Assembly (NCBI RefSeq): GCF_009870125.1
Contig: NC_046679.1
Span: forward strand, 12,400,001 to 12,464,000
Source: Drosophila pseudoobscura
Taxonomy: Eukaryota > Arthropoda > Insecta > Diptera > Drosophilidae
Direction: 5' to 3'
Length of the DNA stretch: 64,000 bases
Part shown: in pieces, positions 22,652 to 34,770 of the stretch
Position numbering within the stretch: position 1 is the first letter of the stretch
Layout of the letters: each line of letters opens with the position of its first letter
The notes under the pieces: model-generated
What the model saw: only the letters and a program-made list of their open reading frames with translations
Told to the model about the DNA's origin: nothing
Databases searched by the model: none
Program-made: the position numbers and the translations under genes

Positions 22652-25600
22652 TATAAGCCTCTCTTTATATTAGACCGACATAGTTCTAGCTATTAGAGAA
22701 TTTTCTAGAATTTTCCAGAATTATCTGGTATTTCCTGGAATTTTCTGGCCAAAAAACCCCCACAAGACTCTGAAGGCGATGTCCTCCTTCAGCCTTGGCC
22801 ACGATAGACCTATATACCCGCTTCGGCCTACAGTTACAGGGTCTAAAAAACTGCACAGAATCGACTAAACTTTATGTTCATGCTAAGAAAAGTGGTGCAG
22901 GAGAGTCCGGAGTCCGTAGTCCGTAGTCCGTAGTCCGGAGGAGACTTGTCGGAGCTTGGTCGTTGGGCCAACGGCACCACACGGAAGTGAAAACGTTTCA
23001 CACTCCAGTTGCTGTCCCAGTCTCTGTGCTACCCCTCTCCCTCTCTCTCACTCTCTCTCTCTGTGTGTGTACTTTCTATCGTTTTGGCAAACTTTACGCT
23101 GGGACAGCAGGCACATAAAATAGTTTTAAATAAGAAAAGGCGAAAGCAAATAAACAATTCCATTTTTCTGCCACAGAGAGAGAGTGAGAGGGAGGGGGGG
23201 GGGGGCAGGCAGGGCGTGTCAGAGGCAAGCAATGAATGTAAAGCCTTGGCGCATGAAACTGAAAATATTTCGTAGCATACTTCTTGCAACGCTGCGGCGC
23301 GCCGCCTGCATTGGCATACTAACACAGACACAGGCACAGGGGCAGCCATTTCCGTTTTAGCTGGCCGTGTGAACTATTTACACACACACACAGACGCACA
23401 CAGGGAGCACACACACTCTTGTCTATCTGTGGTAGACATATTTAAAGTTTGCCTTTAAAGAGCTGTCGTCCCCCCTGCCTCCCCTCCCACCTAATGACAT
23501 TGTAAATCAGAAATTCCCACACAGCCTGAAAGGAACAGAAACGTGGTTTTCGCTGACCAGTTGATTTAAATTTAAATGCGCGCCCGTTTGTAATTAAATT
23601 GACTTTTCCCAATGCATTTCCCGCTTTTTTGATGCTGATGCCCGACCGCTTTTGTTGCCCATTTTGTGGGCACAGCAAAGGCCAAAAATTATGCAACTGC
23701 AACGGCGAATGCAACGGCAACAGCTGTTGACACATGCCGCCAGCGGGCATTGTTGTATGGCCAACACCAATGCTGACAATGCCTGACAACGCGCACCAGC
23801 ACCGCTCCCCCCAAGGCCCTCAATCAGCCGGCGCCACCACCTCTGCGCGTTGCCCCACGCATGCAGCACGTGGCGTCCGTATTAATGGTGGCGCCACAAC
23901 AGCACATAAATGCCATTGAGATTTGCCTTCATGCAATGTTAACGCTTCAGGGCACATGCACACACACCCATAGAGAACGCGAGCGAGAAAGAGACCACAG
24001 CTGAAGCAAAAAAAGGGACACCAATGGCGCGGCAGTGGCACTGAAGAGGAGGCCTCCGCGCATAAAAGGAGATTTTTGGCCAATTTATGACTCCATTTTA
24101 ATATAATGTCCAATGTTGTTTGCCTTTGGCCCCATGCACATTTTCAATTTCGTTTTCAATCTATGAAATATTTGGAAATGCATCATCGAAAAGGAAATCG
24201 GGCGAAATTTTTAGACGTCTCTTTTTTCTTTTTTGCTACCATTTTTGGCCACAAAATGGTTCATTATAACGCCGTCTGCCATTGCTGTTGCTGAATTTTG
24301 CGGTTGCTGAACGAACACCCCCCCGAACCCGCCCACACAGACCCAAAGAAAAATTTAAACAAATGTGTACTCGTATATGGCACATCGAAGGCAAGTGTCA
24401 CGACTTTGGGGTATACCTTTATAAATTTCTGAATCGATTATGGGATTTCCCATAAGCCACTCAAAACTGATTTCCATTTAGTTTTGTCCTTAAATTTTTT
24501 TCAAAATTAATCGAAAAATTTATATCATTGACTTTAATCTGAAAAACAATTAAAGTTAACTTTTTCGGTAATTTTTTGGTATTTTTATGGTAATTTTTCC
24601 CTTTACTATTTTCTCCTGTAAGAAAGTTGACTTTTGATAAAAGTTTTTCCTGAAAGTCTTTTTTAAAAGCCAAATTAAGTTGTTAAGGAAATCATATTTC
24701 CTTCCTTCCTTGCTAACATTCGCTATGGGCGAATGTGAAGTAATAAAGTAAAAAAAACCACATGGAAAAATCGTACGTCCCCCACTGGTACTAAATTCAA
24801 TTTAAAGAACACCAATAGATATATTTTTCTTATGTAAATTCTCGATAGAAACCTACATAAATCCTCTTTCAAAATAAATTTACTACTTTAGAATATTCAG
24901 TTCCGTTTTGCCGATTTTTCATTTTACCAGATCAAGCCAAAATGGACTTCTATTTAGCATACATTCGGGACCCCAAGTTTATTGCTTTCTTTATAAAAAC
25001 TAACTATTATATGAACCCTATCTTTTGTACCAAACGTAAAGTTAATAAAAAATTCGATAGCAATCGATAAAAAAAATCGGAGGAAAATTTGTATTTTCTA
25101 TATTTTTTGTACATCAAAATCTATATTTAATAAAGCAAAAAAATCTAAAAAAAATTTTTTAATGATAGTTTTTATGCCTCCTAATTTAAATTCATGGAAA
25201 AACTTTATATTTTAAATATAATTAGGGTTTAAAATAATTAGCTAAGAGCTGTTTTAAAAGCGTTGCTACCAAATATCCCATCTATACTCCCTTTTAATCC
25301 CGTAGCAATATACCAACGTAGATCCTTATAAACCCTTGAATTGATTCGCATGAGGGGTACAAAAATCTGATACATGGTCGAAATTGGAACTCTGGCGACA
25401 GGCTGCCATTTGCATTTGGTCCAGTCCATAGATGCCTGCCATCTAGGCATAAATTCTATTATAAATAACATTTAGAGCGAGAGCCGGAGCGCCGAGCGCG
25501 GCTTTTGCATTTGTCAGCAATGGAAATTGGACTGAGAATATATGTATGTGCCACTAAATGTTTGTGTGTGTGTGTGTTTGTGGAGGGAAAATACAAATTG

Positions 25601-26811
25601 TGGTTTTCTAAATTGAACAGCGAACACAGAGTCTGAGGAAAATTGAGAGTGGTCTCTGTATGCGATGCATAATCAGATTTGCTGATTTAATTTTTCATGA
25701 AATTTTCTTAATTTTTCTGCTGTGCGGTTTTTGAGGCTACCACAAATGATTGACAGTCCGGACAGCCGCACAGATTGGATATCCAGTACAGATTTTCCCC
25801 AGAAGCCTTGCACGATATATTTCAGTGTAATATTCAGCGTATAAACTGATTTATTGGCCCTTGACAAGCTGAAGATGTGGCTGCCACACTGTCTTCGGTT
25901 CAATCAGCATAATGAAAATGCTGTGCGTCAATTAACAGACACCCAAACAAGCCGACTGCCTGCCGGCAAATTACCGCCGCTAATTAACGTTTCATAAACT
26001 GTATTGCACATTACGTATACGACGTGTGTCCGTCAGTCAGTAGTCAGTGGATGCATCAGGGCAAAGGGAATTTAATGAAATTAGCAATGGTTGAGCCCAA
26101 GCGAACGACTTGTAAACGCGGCACCAACAATCGCTAAATGCAAACAATCATATGTGCGGCGGTAATAACCAACTGCCGACAACGAAAAAAAAAAAACAAT
26201 TACGCAAAATTGTCATAATTACAGCATCACAAACACAGACAACAATTGCCACAAATTGTGACAATTTGCCGCCTGATTAATGACCGTCTGTGGCCATCCA
26301 CCAGACACAATAGACACACACACACAGATGTGAGATTATTTGCGGTAATATTTTATGGCCATCAATTGAAAATGATATTCGTGGAACAGCGGAATCCAAC
26401 CATCAAATCAAACATTAGCAAAAAACGATCTATTAGAATTGAAAATAAAGTACGTGCACAGATTAATGAATCAGTAGCTGCCACAGAGTATTTATTTATT
26501 CATTCATCGGAATTGGGCCTAACGCCTTGGCCAGTGATCGACGGGGGCAGCATTGATCCAATTTTAGATGCTTCAGCGCCTCAGCCACAAAAACAAGTAT
26601 CGATTGACCCCACATTTCCACACAGAATTATAAAATTAGCGAAAGGCAAATAAACTTTCTGATTAAGCTAAGTGAACACCAACCTATCGGAAGCAGACAG
26701 CTGTCAATAACCATCTGCAGAGGGCTCCTTCAGATTGTGGTGCCACTGCCTCAGCACAAGCACGGGACATTCAGTTCATCGCTTACTCCAAGAGCTGAAA
26801 GTAATACCGAA
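22652..26811. other. Non-coding DNA upstream of the first receptor
   Basis: Holds a repeated AGAATTTTCC-like stretch (22690-22750), an AGTCCGT repeat (22905-22940), a GA/G-run (23180-23208), a long AT-rich part (24440-25250) and CA repeats. A 135-codon frame at 26246-26653 has no recognisable content. Confidence 0.6.
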
Positions 26812-28641
26812 ATGATGCAGAAAATAAAAGTTGTGCTGCTGCTGCTCCTAGCTCAGGCAGTGCCTGGGAAAACCGAGCAGCCCCAGATTACTTTCCTCAC
26901 CAATCTCATCCAAAGTATCCACAAAGAAGTACCGATTCGGACCTTGCTCATGCTGCAGCACCATCAGGACAAGGACTGCTCGATTCAGGATTGGAATCCC
27001 GATGGTATTCCCATCGTACGAGTCAACGAGCTGATAGAAATAGACATGAGGAAGCACTTCAATCACATGTCGGCGGCATTGGTCTGCCTAGAGGAAACCT
27101 CCCACATGAGTCTGCTCCTAGATGCTCTGGCCAAGTCATTCGATCATTTGCGGTATGTGCGAACCATACTGTGGACGCAAGGGAATCCAGCAGAGGAATT
27201 CCTCAAACAGATCTCCGACAAGGCCGAGGAGCATAAATTTCTTCAAATGATCGTTCTGGGCTGTCATCAAAGAGGGGAAGTTTCCCTCCATCGTTTACGT
27301 TCATTTCCCAGTCCTCAGTTTGAGCGGATTGAGAATATCTCGAGCATTGCAGGCTCCACATTCCACCCGCGTGAACTTAACTACCTAGGAAAAAAGGCAC
27401 TTGTGTTTCCAAATCGGGACTCACCCGTAAATTACACCACCAAGTATGCACCAACGGGCGAGTTCCCCGTCACACGGGCGGAGGACAAGCAGATCATTGA
27501 GTTTGCTTTGAGATACAATTTGACACTGGTACTAACGGAGAAGCAGGACTCCGACGTGGCTGATCCGTATTCCGATATTCAGTTAAATCCTCGCCCAGTC
27601 TTGAGTAACGATCTTGTCGACCAAATTGAATGTGTTAATACTTTCTCTGTGTCCTCGCTGATGGTTGTGGTTCCCTGCGGCAGGGTGACGAACATCACAG
27701 ATGTTTTCCATAAGCTGGACCTGAGGACTTGGTTCCTGTACATCCTATCCGTGTACGCCACCTTCGTGGTGGCGGAGAGCGTCATTTTGGTTGCAACCCA
27801 TCGTATCTTAGGCCGTTCCTATCGTCTAACCAACCTGAATCCCTGTGTGAATATGCGCGCCTTCAGGGCCATCCTGGGACTCCCCTTTCCCATTGGCCCC
27901 AGACTGACCGTCTCGCTCCGCCTGCTTTTCCTGGCCATGAGCTTGTTCGGGATGATCTTCAGCAACTTCTTCAGCTGTAAGCTGAGCTCCCTGCTGACCA
28001 AGCATCCCCTGCAACCTCAGGTGGAGAGCTTCAAACAAATGGAGAACAGTGGTCTGACCGTAATTGGAGAGACATCCATGCAACCCTTCATCGAGAGTGA
28101 GGTTGATGAAGAGTTCATCAGGCGATGCTTACCAAATATAAAGTACCTAGACGCTCTGGACGTATTTAAATTGATAATTCATTCAAACGGCAGCTTCGCC
28201 TTTGTAGTTTTTACAGAGTTTTGGGGAATACTTGACTCTTTTCAGCAATCGATGGAACAGAAAACTGTATGCGTATCAAAGAACCTATCAATCATACGGA
28301 ACCTACCGATGATGTACAAAATGCCGAAGAACTCCATATATAGGTGGCCAATGAACAAGTTCTTCATAACATTGTTCGAGTCCGGAATCCCTTCACATTG
28401 GCTACAATTTTTACCAACTATTATTCGAAAAAACCTCAATATCACTTTTCAACCGGATCTTAAGCCAGAGTTCGTTCCTTTATCCCTCCAACATTTGCGA
28501 TGGCTGCTCTGGATCCTTGGCTGTGGCTACGGACTGGCCACTTTGGTCTTTCTCGTGGAAGTCTATATGGGAAATCGGAAGAGAAAAGTTGAAAGCAAGG
28601 TACCTGCTTCTCGAAGACACCAGGAGGGCCCTGCAGTCTAA
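26812..28641 (+). CDS. Divergent ionotropic receptor, copy A
   Basis: Intronless, 609 residues from the ATG at 26812, chosen because it aligns with the start of copy B; a further 25 codons are open upstream. A signal peptide (VVLLLLLAQAVPG) leads a short extracellular part and a split ligand-binding region. M1 is at about 306-328 (WFLYILSVYATFVVAESVI), then the pore region, M3 at about 369-396 ending FFSCKLSSLLT where iGluRs have SYTANLAAFLT, and M4 at about 562-585. The loss of the SYTANL motif and the short N-terminal part are typical of divergent insect chemosensory IRs (glutamate-receptor relatives in gustatory or olfactory neurons). Probably in the large divergent IR clade; I cannot assign a named ortholog. 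AATAAA at 28771. Confidence 0.9.
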   Translation: MMQKIKVVLLLLLAQAVPGKTEQPQITFLTNLIQSIHKEVPIRTLLMLQHHQDKDCSIQDWNPDGIPIVRVNELIEIDMRKHFNHMSAALVCLEETSHMSLLLDALAKSFDHLRYVRTILWTQGNPAEEFLKQISDKAEEHKFLQMIVLGCHQRGEVSLHRLRSFPSPQFERIENISSIAGSTFHPRELNYLGKKALVFPNRDSPVNYTTKYAPTGEFPVTRAEDKQIIEFALRYNLTLVLTEKQDSDVADPYSDIQLNPRPVLSNDLVDQIECVNTFSVSSLMVVVPCGRVTNITDVFHKLDLRTWFLYILSVYATFVVAESVILVATHRILGRSYRLTNLNPCVNMRAFRAILGLPFPIGPRLTVSLRLLFLAMSLFGMIFSNFFSCKLSSLLTKHPLQPQVESFKQMENSGLTVIGETSMQPFIESEVDEEFIRRCLPNIKYLDALDVFKLIIHSNGSFAFVVFTEFWGILDSFQQSMEQKTVCVSKNLSIIRNLPMMYKMPKNSIYRWPMNKFFITLFESGIPSHWLQFLPTIIRKNLNITFQPDLKPEFVPLSLQHLRWLLWILGCGYGLATLVFLVEVYMGNRKRKVESKVPASRRHQEGPAV

Positions 28642-29357
28642 TTATCTGCTTAAAATTGTAAACATTGCAAGAAATTACTAACAAGAATGCACTCAAATCT
28701 CACTATATGAATCTCTTTGGCAGTCACAGATTGCACATTGCCTATTCTTAATGTATCTGAAATATATTTCAATAAATACGTGTATTTTGTTAATGCTTCT
28801 TTCATGGTTCCGAGTCTCGGTGTTTAGTCTCCGCCGTACAGTTGGCTCCACATATGGTATACCGGATTCTGTCTCTCCGTAATTGTGGTGGGACAGACAA
28901 GGCAGACCACGATCTCTCTCAGTTTTGCTTGCCCTTGACACGAGATAGCCTTTGGTATAAAGACGGTCGTCCAACGCCTTGAAAACGGTTCTATATCGGG
29001 TATATCCGTGAAAAGGACAAATAAATACATCGGTTTTCACTTTGAACTCCTTATCTATCAGCTTTTAAATTGACACAAGGACAATTCCTTATAGTTTTCA
29101 TTACATTATCGGCTCCATCAATTGACATTCGACCACTAAAAGGTAGCTGTCATATGATGAACCTGCATTGACGTTTCGCTTAGAGAAAACCATTTGGAAA
29201 TTAAGCTCAACCATTGCTAAATCTTTATTAAGAATGTGCCATTAGTAAATTTGAAGTATATACGAGTAAGATACATAATTGGGATTAATTTTTGCTAACT
29301 TTTTTGTGTGTTTCTGTAAGGTTTACAATGAGTATGTTGAAAATTTAAAGTGCACAA
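28642..29357. other. Shared 3' spacer of the convergent receptors
   Basis: 716 bases between the two stops. Holds AATAAA at 28771-28776 (+, copy A) and TTTATT at 29224-29229 (minus-strand AATAAA, copy B). A 115-codon minus frame at 28693-29040 overlaps copy A's signal and resembles nothing I know. Confidence 0.7.
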
Positions 29358-31178
29358 TTAGACCGCGTCGATCTCCTGGTTTCCTAGAGGAGCAGGTACT
29401 TTGCTCTCCACTTTTCTCTTCCGATTTCCCATATAGACTTCCACAAGAAAGACCACAGTGGCCAAGCCGTAGCCACAGGCAAGAACCCAACCCAGCCATT
29501 TTAGGTGATGCAACGACAAAGGAACGAATTCTGGCTTAAGATTCCGTGGAATAGTGACATTGAGTCGTTCTCGGATATTATAATGAAAAGTGTTTTTCCA
29601 ATAAGAGGGGATTCCGGACTCGAAGAACGTCATAAAGAATTTGGTCAGATGCCACTTATATATGGAACCCTTCTGCATTTTGTACATCTTCGGTAGGTTC
29701 TCTATGATGGATAGGTTTTGTGACTCGCAGAAAATCTTCCTTCCAATTATCTGCTGAAACCTTTCGAATCCTTTCCAGGTGTCTCTAACAACTATAAAGG
29801 CGAAACTTGTGTTCCCTGCGATCAGTGCGTCAGCGTACTTTAGAGTGTCCAGAAACTTCACATTGGATAAATACCGCCTGGTGAACTCTTCATCGATCTC
29901 GTGCTCGATGAAGGATTGTATGGTGGATAAGCCAATTACGGTCAGACCACTCGTCCGCAATTGCTCGAAGCTCTCCACCTGAGGTTGCAGTGGAAGCTTG
30001 GTCAGCAGGGAGCTCAGCTTACAGCTGAAGAAGTTGCTGAAGATCATTCCGAACAAGCTCATGGCCAGGAAGAGCAGGCGCAGTGAGACGGTCAGTCTGG
30101 GGCCAATGGGAAAAGGGAGTCCCAGGATGGCCCTGAAGGCGCGCATATTCACACAGGGATTCAGGTTGGTGAGACGATAGGAACGGCCTAAGATGCGATG
30201 GGTTGCTACCAAAATGACGCTCTCCGCCACCACGAACGTGGCATAGACGGATAGGATGTAGAGGAACCAAGTCCTCAAGTCCAGCAGACGATAGACCTTT
30301 GCAATGCTTCTCTCCTTGCCGCAGGGCACTACAACCATCAGCGAGGATAAAGTAAAGGCATTCACAGATTCAACTCGCTGGAGAAGGTCGCTCTTTGAAA
30401 CAAAGTGCGGACTCAACTCAATATCGACGTACGGATCAGTCACATCGGAGTCCTTTTTCTGAGCCCTTGTCAGAGTCAAATTGTATTTCATGGCAAACTC
30501 AACGATCTGCATGTCCTCGATCCGCTTGATGGGAAAATCGACAGCCGGTGCATTCTTGATGGTAAAGGGAATATTCAGGTTTTGCAGCACGGTCGCCGTT
30601 CTTCCTTGGAAGTTGAGTGTAGGCCGGTCGAAAACGGATCCCTTTATGCACGAAACATTCTCGATCCTCTCAAAGCGGGGACTGGGAAATGGTTTCAATC
30701 GATGCATCGTTTCCCCCCTTTGATGAAGTCCCAGAACGATCATATGAAGAAACTTATGCTCCTCGGCCTTGTCGGAGATCTGTTTGAGAAACTCCTCTGT
30801 TGGATTCCCTTGCGTCCACAGTAGGATTCGCACATACCGCAAATGATCGAATGACTTGACCAGAGCATCTAGGAGCAGACTCAGGTGGGAGGGTTCCTCT
30901 AGGCAGACCAATGCCACCGACTTCTGATTGAAGTGCTTCCTCATGTCTATTTCTATCAGCTCGTTGGCTCGTAGGATGGGAATACCATCAGGATTCCAAT
31001 CCTGAATCGAGCAGTCCTTGTCTTGGTGGTGCTGCAGCATGAGTAAGGTCCGAATCGGTACTTCTTTGTGGATACGTTGGATGAGTTTGGTGAGGAATGT
31101 CATCTGGGGCTGCTCGGTTTCCTCAGACACTGCCTGAGCTAGGAGCAGTATCAGCACTACTTTTATTTTGCCAAACAT
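29358..31178 (-). CDS. Divergent ionotropic receptor, copy B
   Basis: Intronless, 606 residues, starting MFGKIKVVLILLLAQAV. Layout is as in copy A: signal peptide, ligand-binding lobes, M1, pore, M3 ending FFSCKLSSLLT, M4 and the shared tail VEVYMGNRKRKVESKVPA. It is the tail-to-tail paralog of copy A. Residues 1-150 and M1 to M3 are nearly identical to A, while the first ligand-binding lobe and the segment after M3 differ in roughly half the residues. Both copies are intact, so both could be functional. Upstream of both starts, AGACAGCTGTCA and CATTCAGTTCAT are shared. Confidence 0.9.
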   Translation of the reverse strand: MFGKIKVVLILLLAQAVSEETEQPQMTFLTKLIQRIHKEVPIRTLLMLQHHQDKDCSIQDWNPDGIPILRANELIEIDMRKHFNQKSVALVCLEEPSHLSLLLDALVKSFDHLRYVRILLWTQGNPTEEFLKQISDKAEEHKFLHMIVLGLHQRGETMHRLKPFPSPRFERIENVSCIKGSVFDRPTLNFQGRTATVLQNLNIPFTIKNAPAVDFPIKRIEDMQIVEFAMKYNLTLTRAQKKDSDVTDPYVDIELSPHFVSKSDLLQRVESVNAFTLSSLMVVVPCGKERSIAKVYRLLDLRTWFLYILSVYATFVVAESVILVATHRILGRSYRLTNLNPCVNMRAFRAILGLPFPIGPRLTVSLRLLFLAMSLFGMIFSNFFSCKLSSLLTKLPLQPQVESFEQLRTSGLTVIGLSTIQSFIEHEIDEEFTRRYLSNVKFLDTLKYADALIAGNTSFAFIVVRDTWKGFERFQQIIGRKIFCESQNLSIIENLPKMYKMQKGSIYKWHLTKFFMTFFESGIPSYWKNTFHYNIRERLNVTIPRNLKPEFVPLSLHHLKWLGWVLACGYGLATVVFLVEVYMGNRKRKVESKVPAPLGNQEIDAV

Positions 31179-31619
31179 TGCAGCGATATCCTGTTTGATT
31201 CCTACAGCGGTTGGATTAAAGAATGAACTGAATTTGGTATCAGAAAATGGTTTTCCAATAGCTCTAAAGGGTCTCTCTCTCGTGTAAACTTAATCAGATG
31301 ACAGCTGTCTTTGAGGCGATTGATATGATGGACATTCATTCACTTTACTGCTCAAAAGTAAATTAATGAAAGTTTTGCAGTTTGTCTCTTATTTTTCTTT
31401 CCCATCCTATAGCATGAACCAATCCTTGAGTCTTTTTAATTATTTTAAGATCTTCTAAGCTTCATATCTGCTCTTGTGCACCCCACAGCTGGCGTCAATT
31501 TCGTTTTGAAAGCCGAATATGTTCTCCTCTTTTTGTGCTGCTGATCGGTGGCATGTTTATGGGTCACTTGCTGAATTTATTTGTGCAACAATTGAGATTT
31601 CATTCGGAGAAGCCGTTTC

Positions 31620-32038
31620 CATTTGGTCGCTGATCGACGTCGAGAGCGACACATTTTCTCAGACAGACACCGCCGAGGCAAGGCAGCGGCGGCAGAGGCA
31701 GCGGCAGCAGCATTCTGGCCGTGGCAGTCGCGAACCGTTTGTTGTGCCGTTTGGAACGAGCGTTGTGCGCGTTTGATGAAAAGTGAAAAATGAATTTCCC
31801 CATCGCATTGGATGCGCCGGTGCCGCCTGTCAGCGACTAACAAGTGTTGCCCCCTACCGCTGCCCCTGCCACACGCCTCTGGGGCGTGGGCGAAGCGGAA
31901 ATGAGAAATTTACGAAAACAATTATTAATTATCACGTTTTGTCAAATCAAATTGAAATAGTTCAGCGTTCCTGTGTGTTCCCTAAGAGTGTGTCTGTGTT
32001 GTGTGTAAATAAACCCAAAAAAGTCAAACAAAATCCGT
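31620..32038 (+). other. Probable untranslated first exon of the coiled-coil gene
   Basis: A stretch richer in GC than its surroundings ends with the strong donor CCGT|GTAAGT at 32039. There is no long sensible frame. The first good acceptor before a coding exon on this strand is CTGCCAACAG at 38191-38200. The exon start is not defined. This is inferred from base composition and the donor only. Confidence 0.4.
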
Positions 32039-32336
32039 GTAAGTTGTGCAGCATTAGCCGGAGCTCTTACGGATATGCAAATCAGACAGTCATCAGAAAG
32101 CATTTCCGATCCTAAAAAGTATATATATATACGAGTGTTCTTGACATTTCAACAAGAGTCAGAAAATCATCGAAAAAATAATAGATTTCTTCGTACCTTT
32201 TAAAATATTCTTAGTGCTTTCTCTTTTGTTTAAAAAAAATTGTATAATTTTTTATTAAATGTATATACTGTTTTGGTTAAATATATAGCAAACAAAAATT
32301 TTTTAAAAATCTTAAGTAGTGTAGCAAAAATAATTT

Positions 32337-32885
32337 CACTCAAATTTTGTACTTATTTTGGTTTTAAGAGGTTTGAAATGGAAGTATATTTAAACAAATT
32401 AAAAGCTAGACCATAAAATAAATTTTTTCAAAATTTTCCCACTTAAAGAAAGAGAATTTCAACAGTTTCTATGGGGTTTGCCATTTCCGGTCCACAAAAA
32501 GTGGTTAAAAATAGGTTCCTCCAGCACCAGTAGCCCCACCTATTGTAGGTATCTCCCAGTAGAAGTTGCCAGAATAATCTTAATCTATAGAATGTCTTAA
32601 TCTATAGCAACAACAAATAATTTTTAAAAATTTTAGTTTACCAAAAATGTATTTTTTTATATTTTAGGCCTGGGAAGAAAATAGAAACACACTCAAATTT
32701 TGTACTTATTTGGCTTTAAGACGTTTAAAATGGAATTATTTAAGGAAATTAATTATTTCAAAAATTTTTTCCACTCAAAGAAGTTTCTATGGGGTTATCC
32801 ATTGCCGATCCACAAAAAGTGGTCAAGAATAGGTTCCTCCACTACCAGTACCTCTACCTGTTATAGGTATCTGCCAGTCGCCACA
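32337..32885. repeat. Diverged direct duplication, units of about 200 bp
   Basis: Units at about 32337-32560 and 32690-32885 share CACTCAAATTTTGTACTTAT, TTTCTATGGGGTT, TCCACAAAAAGTGGT and ATAGGTTCCTCCA in the same order, with scattered changes and a 130-base spacer. Possibly two copies of an unnamed short element. Confidence 0.75.
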
Positions 32886-34645
32886 TACCATTATTATTTG
32901 TGTCTGTTGGTGGCAGCCTTTAGTGGCACACGCTCAATTAATTCGCTCAACACCTCACATGGGGCATGTGGCAATAATTTCAGCGTCGCCATTGCCTGTC
33001 GCACGCTTTAATAGTTCCACTAATTTTCAAATTTATAAGCGCTCCACGTTGTGTCTTACAAATCTGTTTTATGTATAGTCAAACATATGTATCACCTTCG
33101 ATAGGGGAAAGGCCAGCGATGTTTGGAAACTCATAATCATCAGAAAAAATAGGTATACCCAGGGTCGGAGAGCAAACAAAGACCAGTTGAATCTCTGGTG
33201 TGCTCTCTGCCCTGCTGCCAGGTTCTGCCAGGTTCTGGCTGGTTCTGGCATCAGTCAATGTCAGTTGGCCCAGTGCCAGGTCGACCGCGTGGGCGTAGAC
33301 ACAACAAACAAACGAAAAGCAGAGCGGAAAAGCTGAAAAGCGCAAATGAAAAGGGAAAGTGTCCAACTGTTTCGGCCACAACGAGACCCAGCCAGGGGCC
33401 AGAGATGTCTACAAGAATTTCCTTCCTTCCAAAACAACTATTTTCAAGTGGTATTCAGCCTCCACGCGTCAAGTATCAAGTGTTTTTATGGCCAGAAATA
33501 CAATGAGACATATGTACACAGTGCGTTCTATAACTATAGGCTATAAGGAAAAGGAAAATTCCCGGAAAAAACTGTTTTTTTATGAATTTTTGTAGCCATC
33601 GGCCACTCTTACATTTCTGCCCTGCACTGTATACTCTTTTATCTATAATGAACATAAATTTGGCCACATATATCCGCTCGATTGCAAACATATGTTTCAA
33701 AAAAAAAAAACAGCATGCCAAATATTCGTGGCATATTTTCTTTGTGGCATTTCTGGCGTATTATTTTAATTTCTATTAATTTTTCGCCGCCCCCATCAAA
33801 GCCACTCGCCAAAAAGAAAACCAAAAATTATAGCCACATTTTTTTATGAGAATTTTTTAAATGGCTTTTATCGAGCCTATTGTACCCTGGCCCAAGTGCA
33901 AAATTTATGATTTCATTTATCATTCAAATTGGTTTTTCCTCACGCTTTTTGGTTCTGTTTTGTTTCACCGATGAAAAACATATAGACTTGGAGGATTTCT
34001 GGACTTGTGCAATAATTGGCTTGATATGAAATGTAAATAACACAATGATATAATGTCTGATGCCATCTGGTTGAAGGCTGAAATCAGCTGTAAACTTGAA
34101 CCAATTGGGAAGTGGGTCAGGGGGTTTTTCCATATCAAAAAGATTTTCTCTACTAATTATTAGCAGCTCTAAATGGATACCATACCAAATTGATCTTGAT
34201 CTTTGTTAGGGAAATGTCGATTCCATTTTCTATTTTATGCCACTGCATCATTTCCGTTTTCAAATTTCGTGCCAAAAACGTAAACGTCATGCACTTGGCC
34301 AGACCCGAACCCCATCCGATCCCAGCCGATCTACTCCTCCCTGTGCCATATATTCCTTTTGTTGATTTTTTTATGTGTTTTGAAAATAAATTCAATTCAA
34401 TGGAAGGCAAAATGTGTGCAAAATGCGCCGCTAAATTCGCGTTAATCTCCAAAATCACGAGCTGTTCCCTGGATCATCCATTTCTGTCTATCTATTTAGA
34501 GACTTTAGTGGATTCTTGGCTTTTGGGGGATCTGCTTAATGCAGTTGAATTAGATACACATTCATTATCTGTCGATCTGTTTGTATATCAAACAAATGTA
34601 CCTTATCTGTCTGTATCTATTGGAGTCTTTGCATTCATCTATATT

Positions 34646-34770
34646 TATACCCGATACTCAAAGACTATAGAGATATACTAGTTCTGTGTAGATTTGTGTA
34701 ACACACAGAAGAAAGCGTCTCCGATCCAATGAAGTACATATATACGTATATTCTTGATAAGTAGATGGGA
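34646..34770 (+). mobile_element. DINE-1/mini-me fragment
   Basis: Starts TATACCCGATACTCAAA and retains AGAAGAAAGCGTCTCCGATC and TATATTCTTGATAAG, decayed forms of the DINE-1 5' region. Confidence 0.7.

Noticed and set aside
26246-26653. 135-codon forward frame upstream of receptor copy A
   Set aside because: Contains ACAATT-type non-coding repeats and CA repeats, no domain, no signal peptide; weak enough to leave out.
28693-29040. 115-codon minus frame between the receptors
   Set aside because: Overlaps the poly(A) signal of copy A, has no family resemblance and no codon bias by eye. It could be a remnant, but I cannot support it.
34190-34681. 163-codon forward frame
   Set aside because: Its last residues are translated DINE-1 sequence and the rest has no recognisable content.
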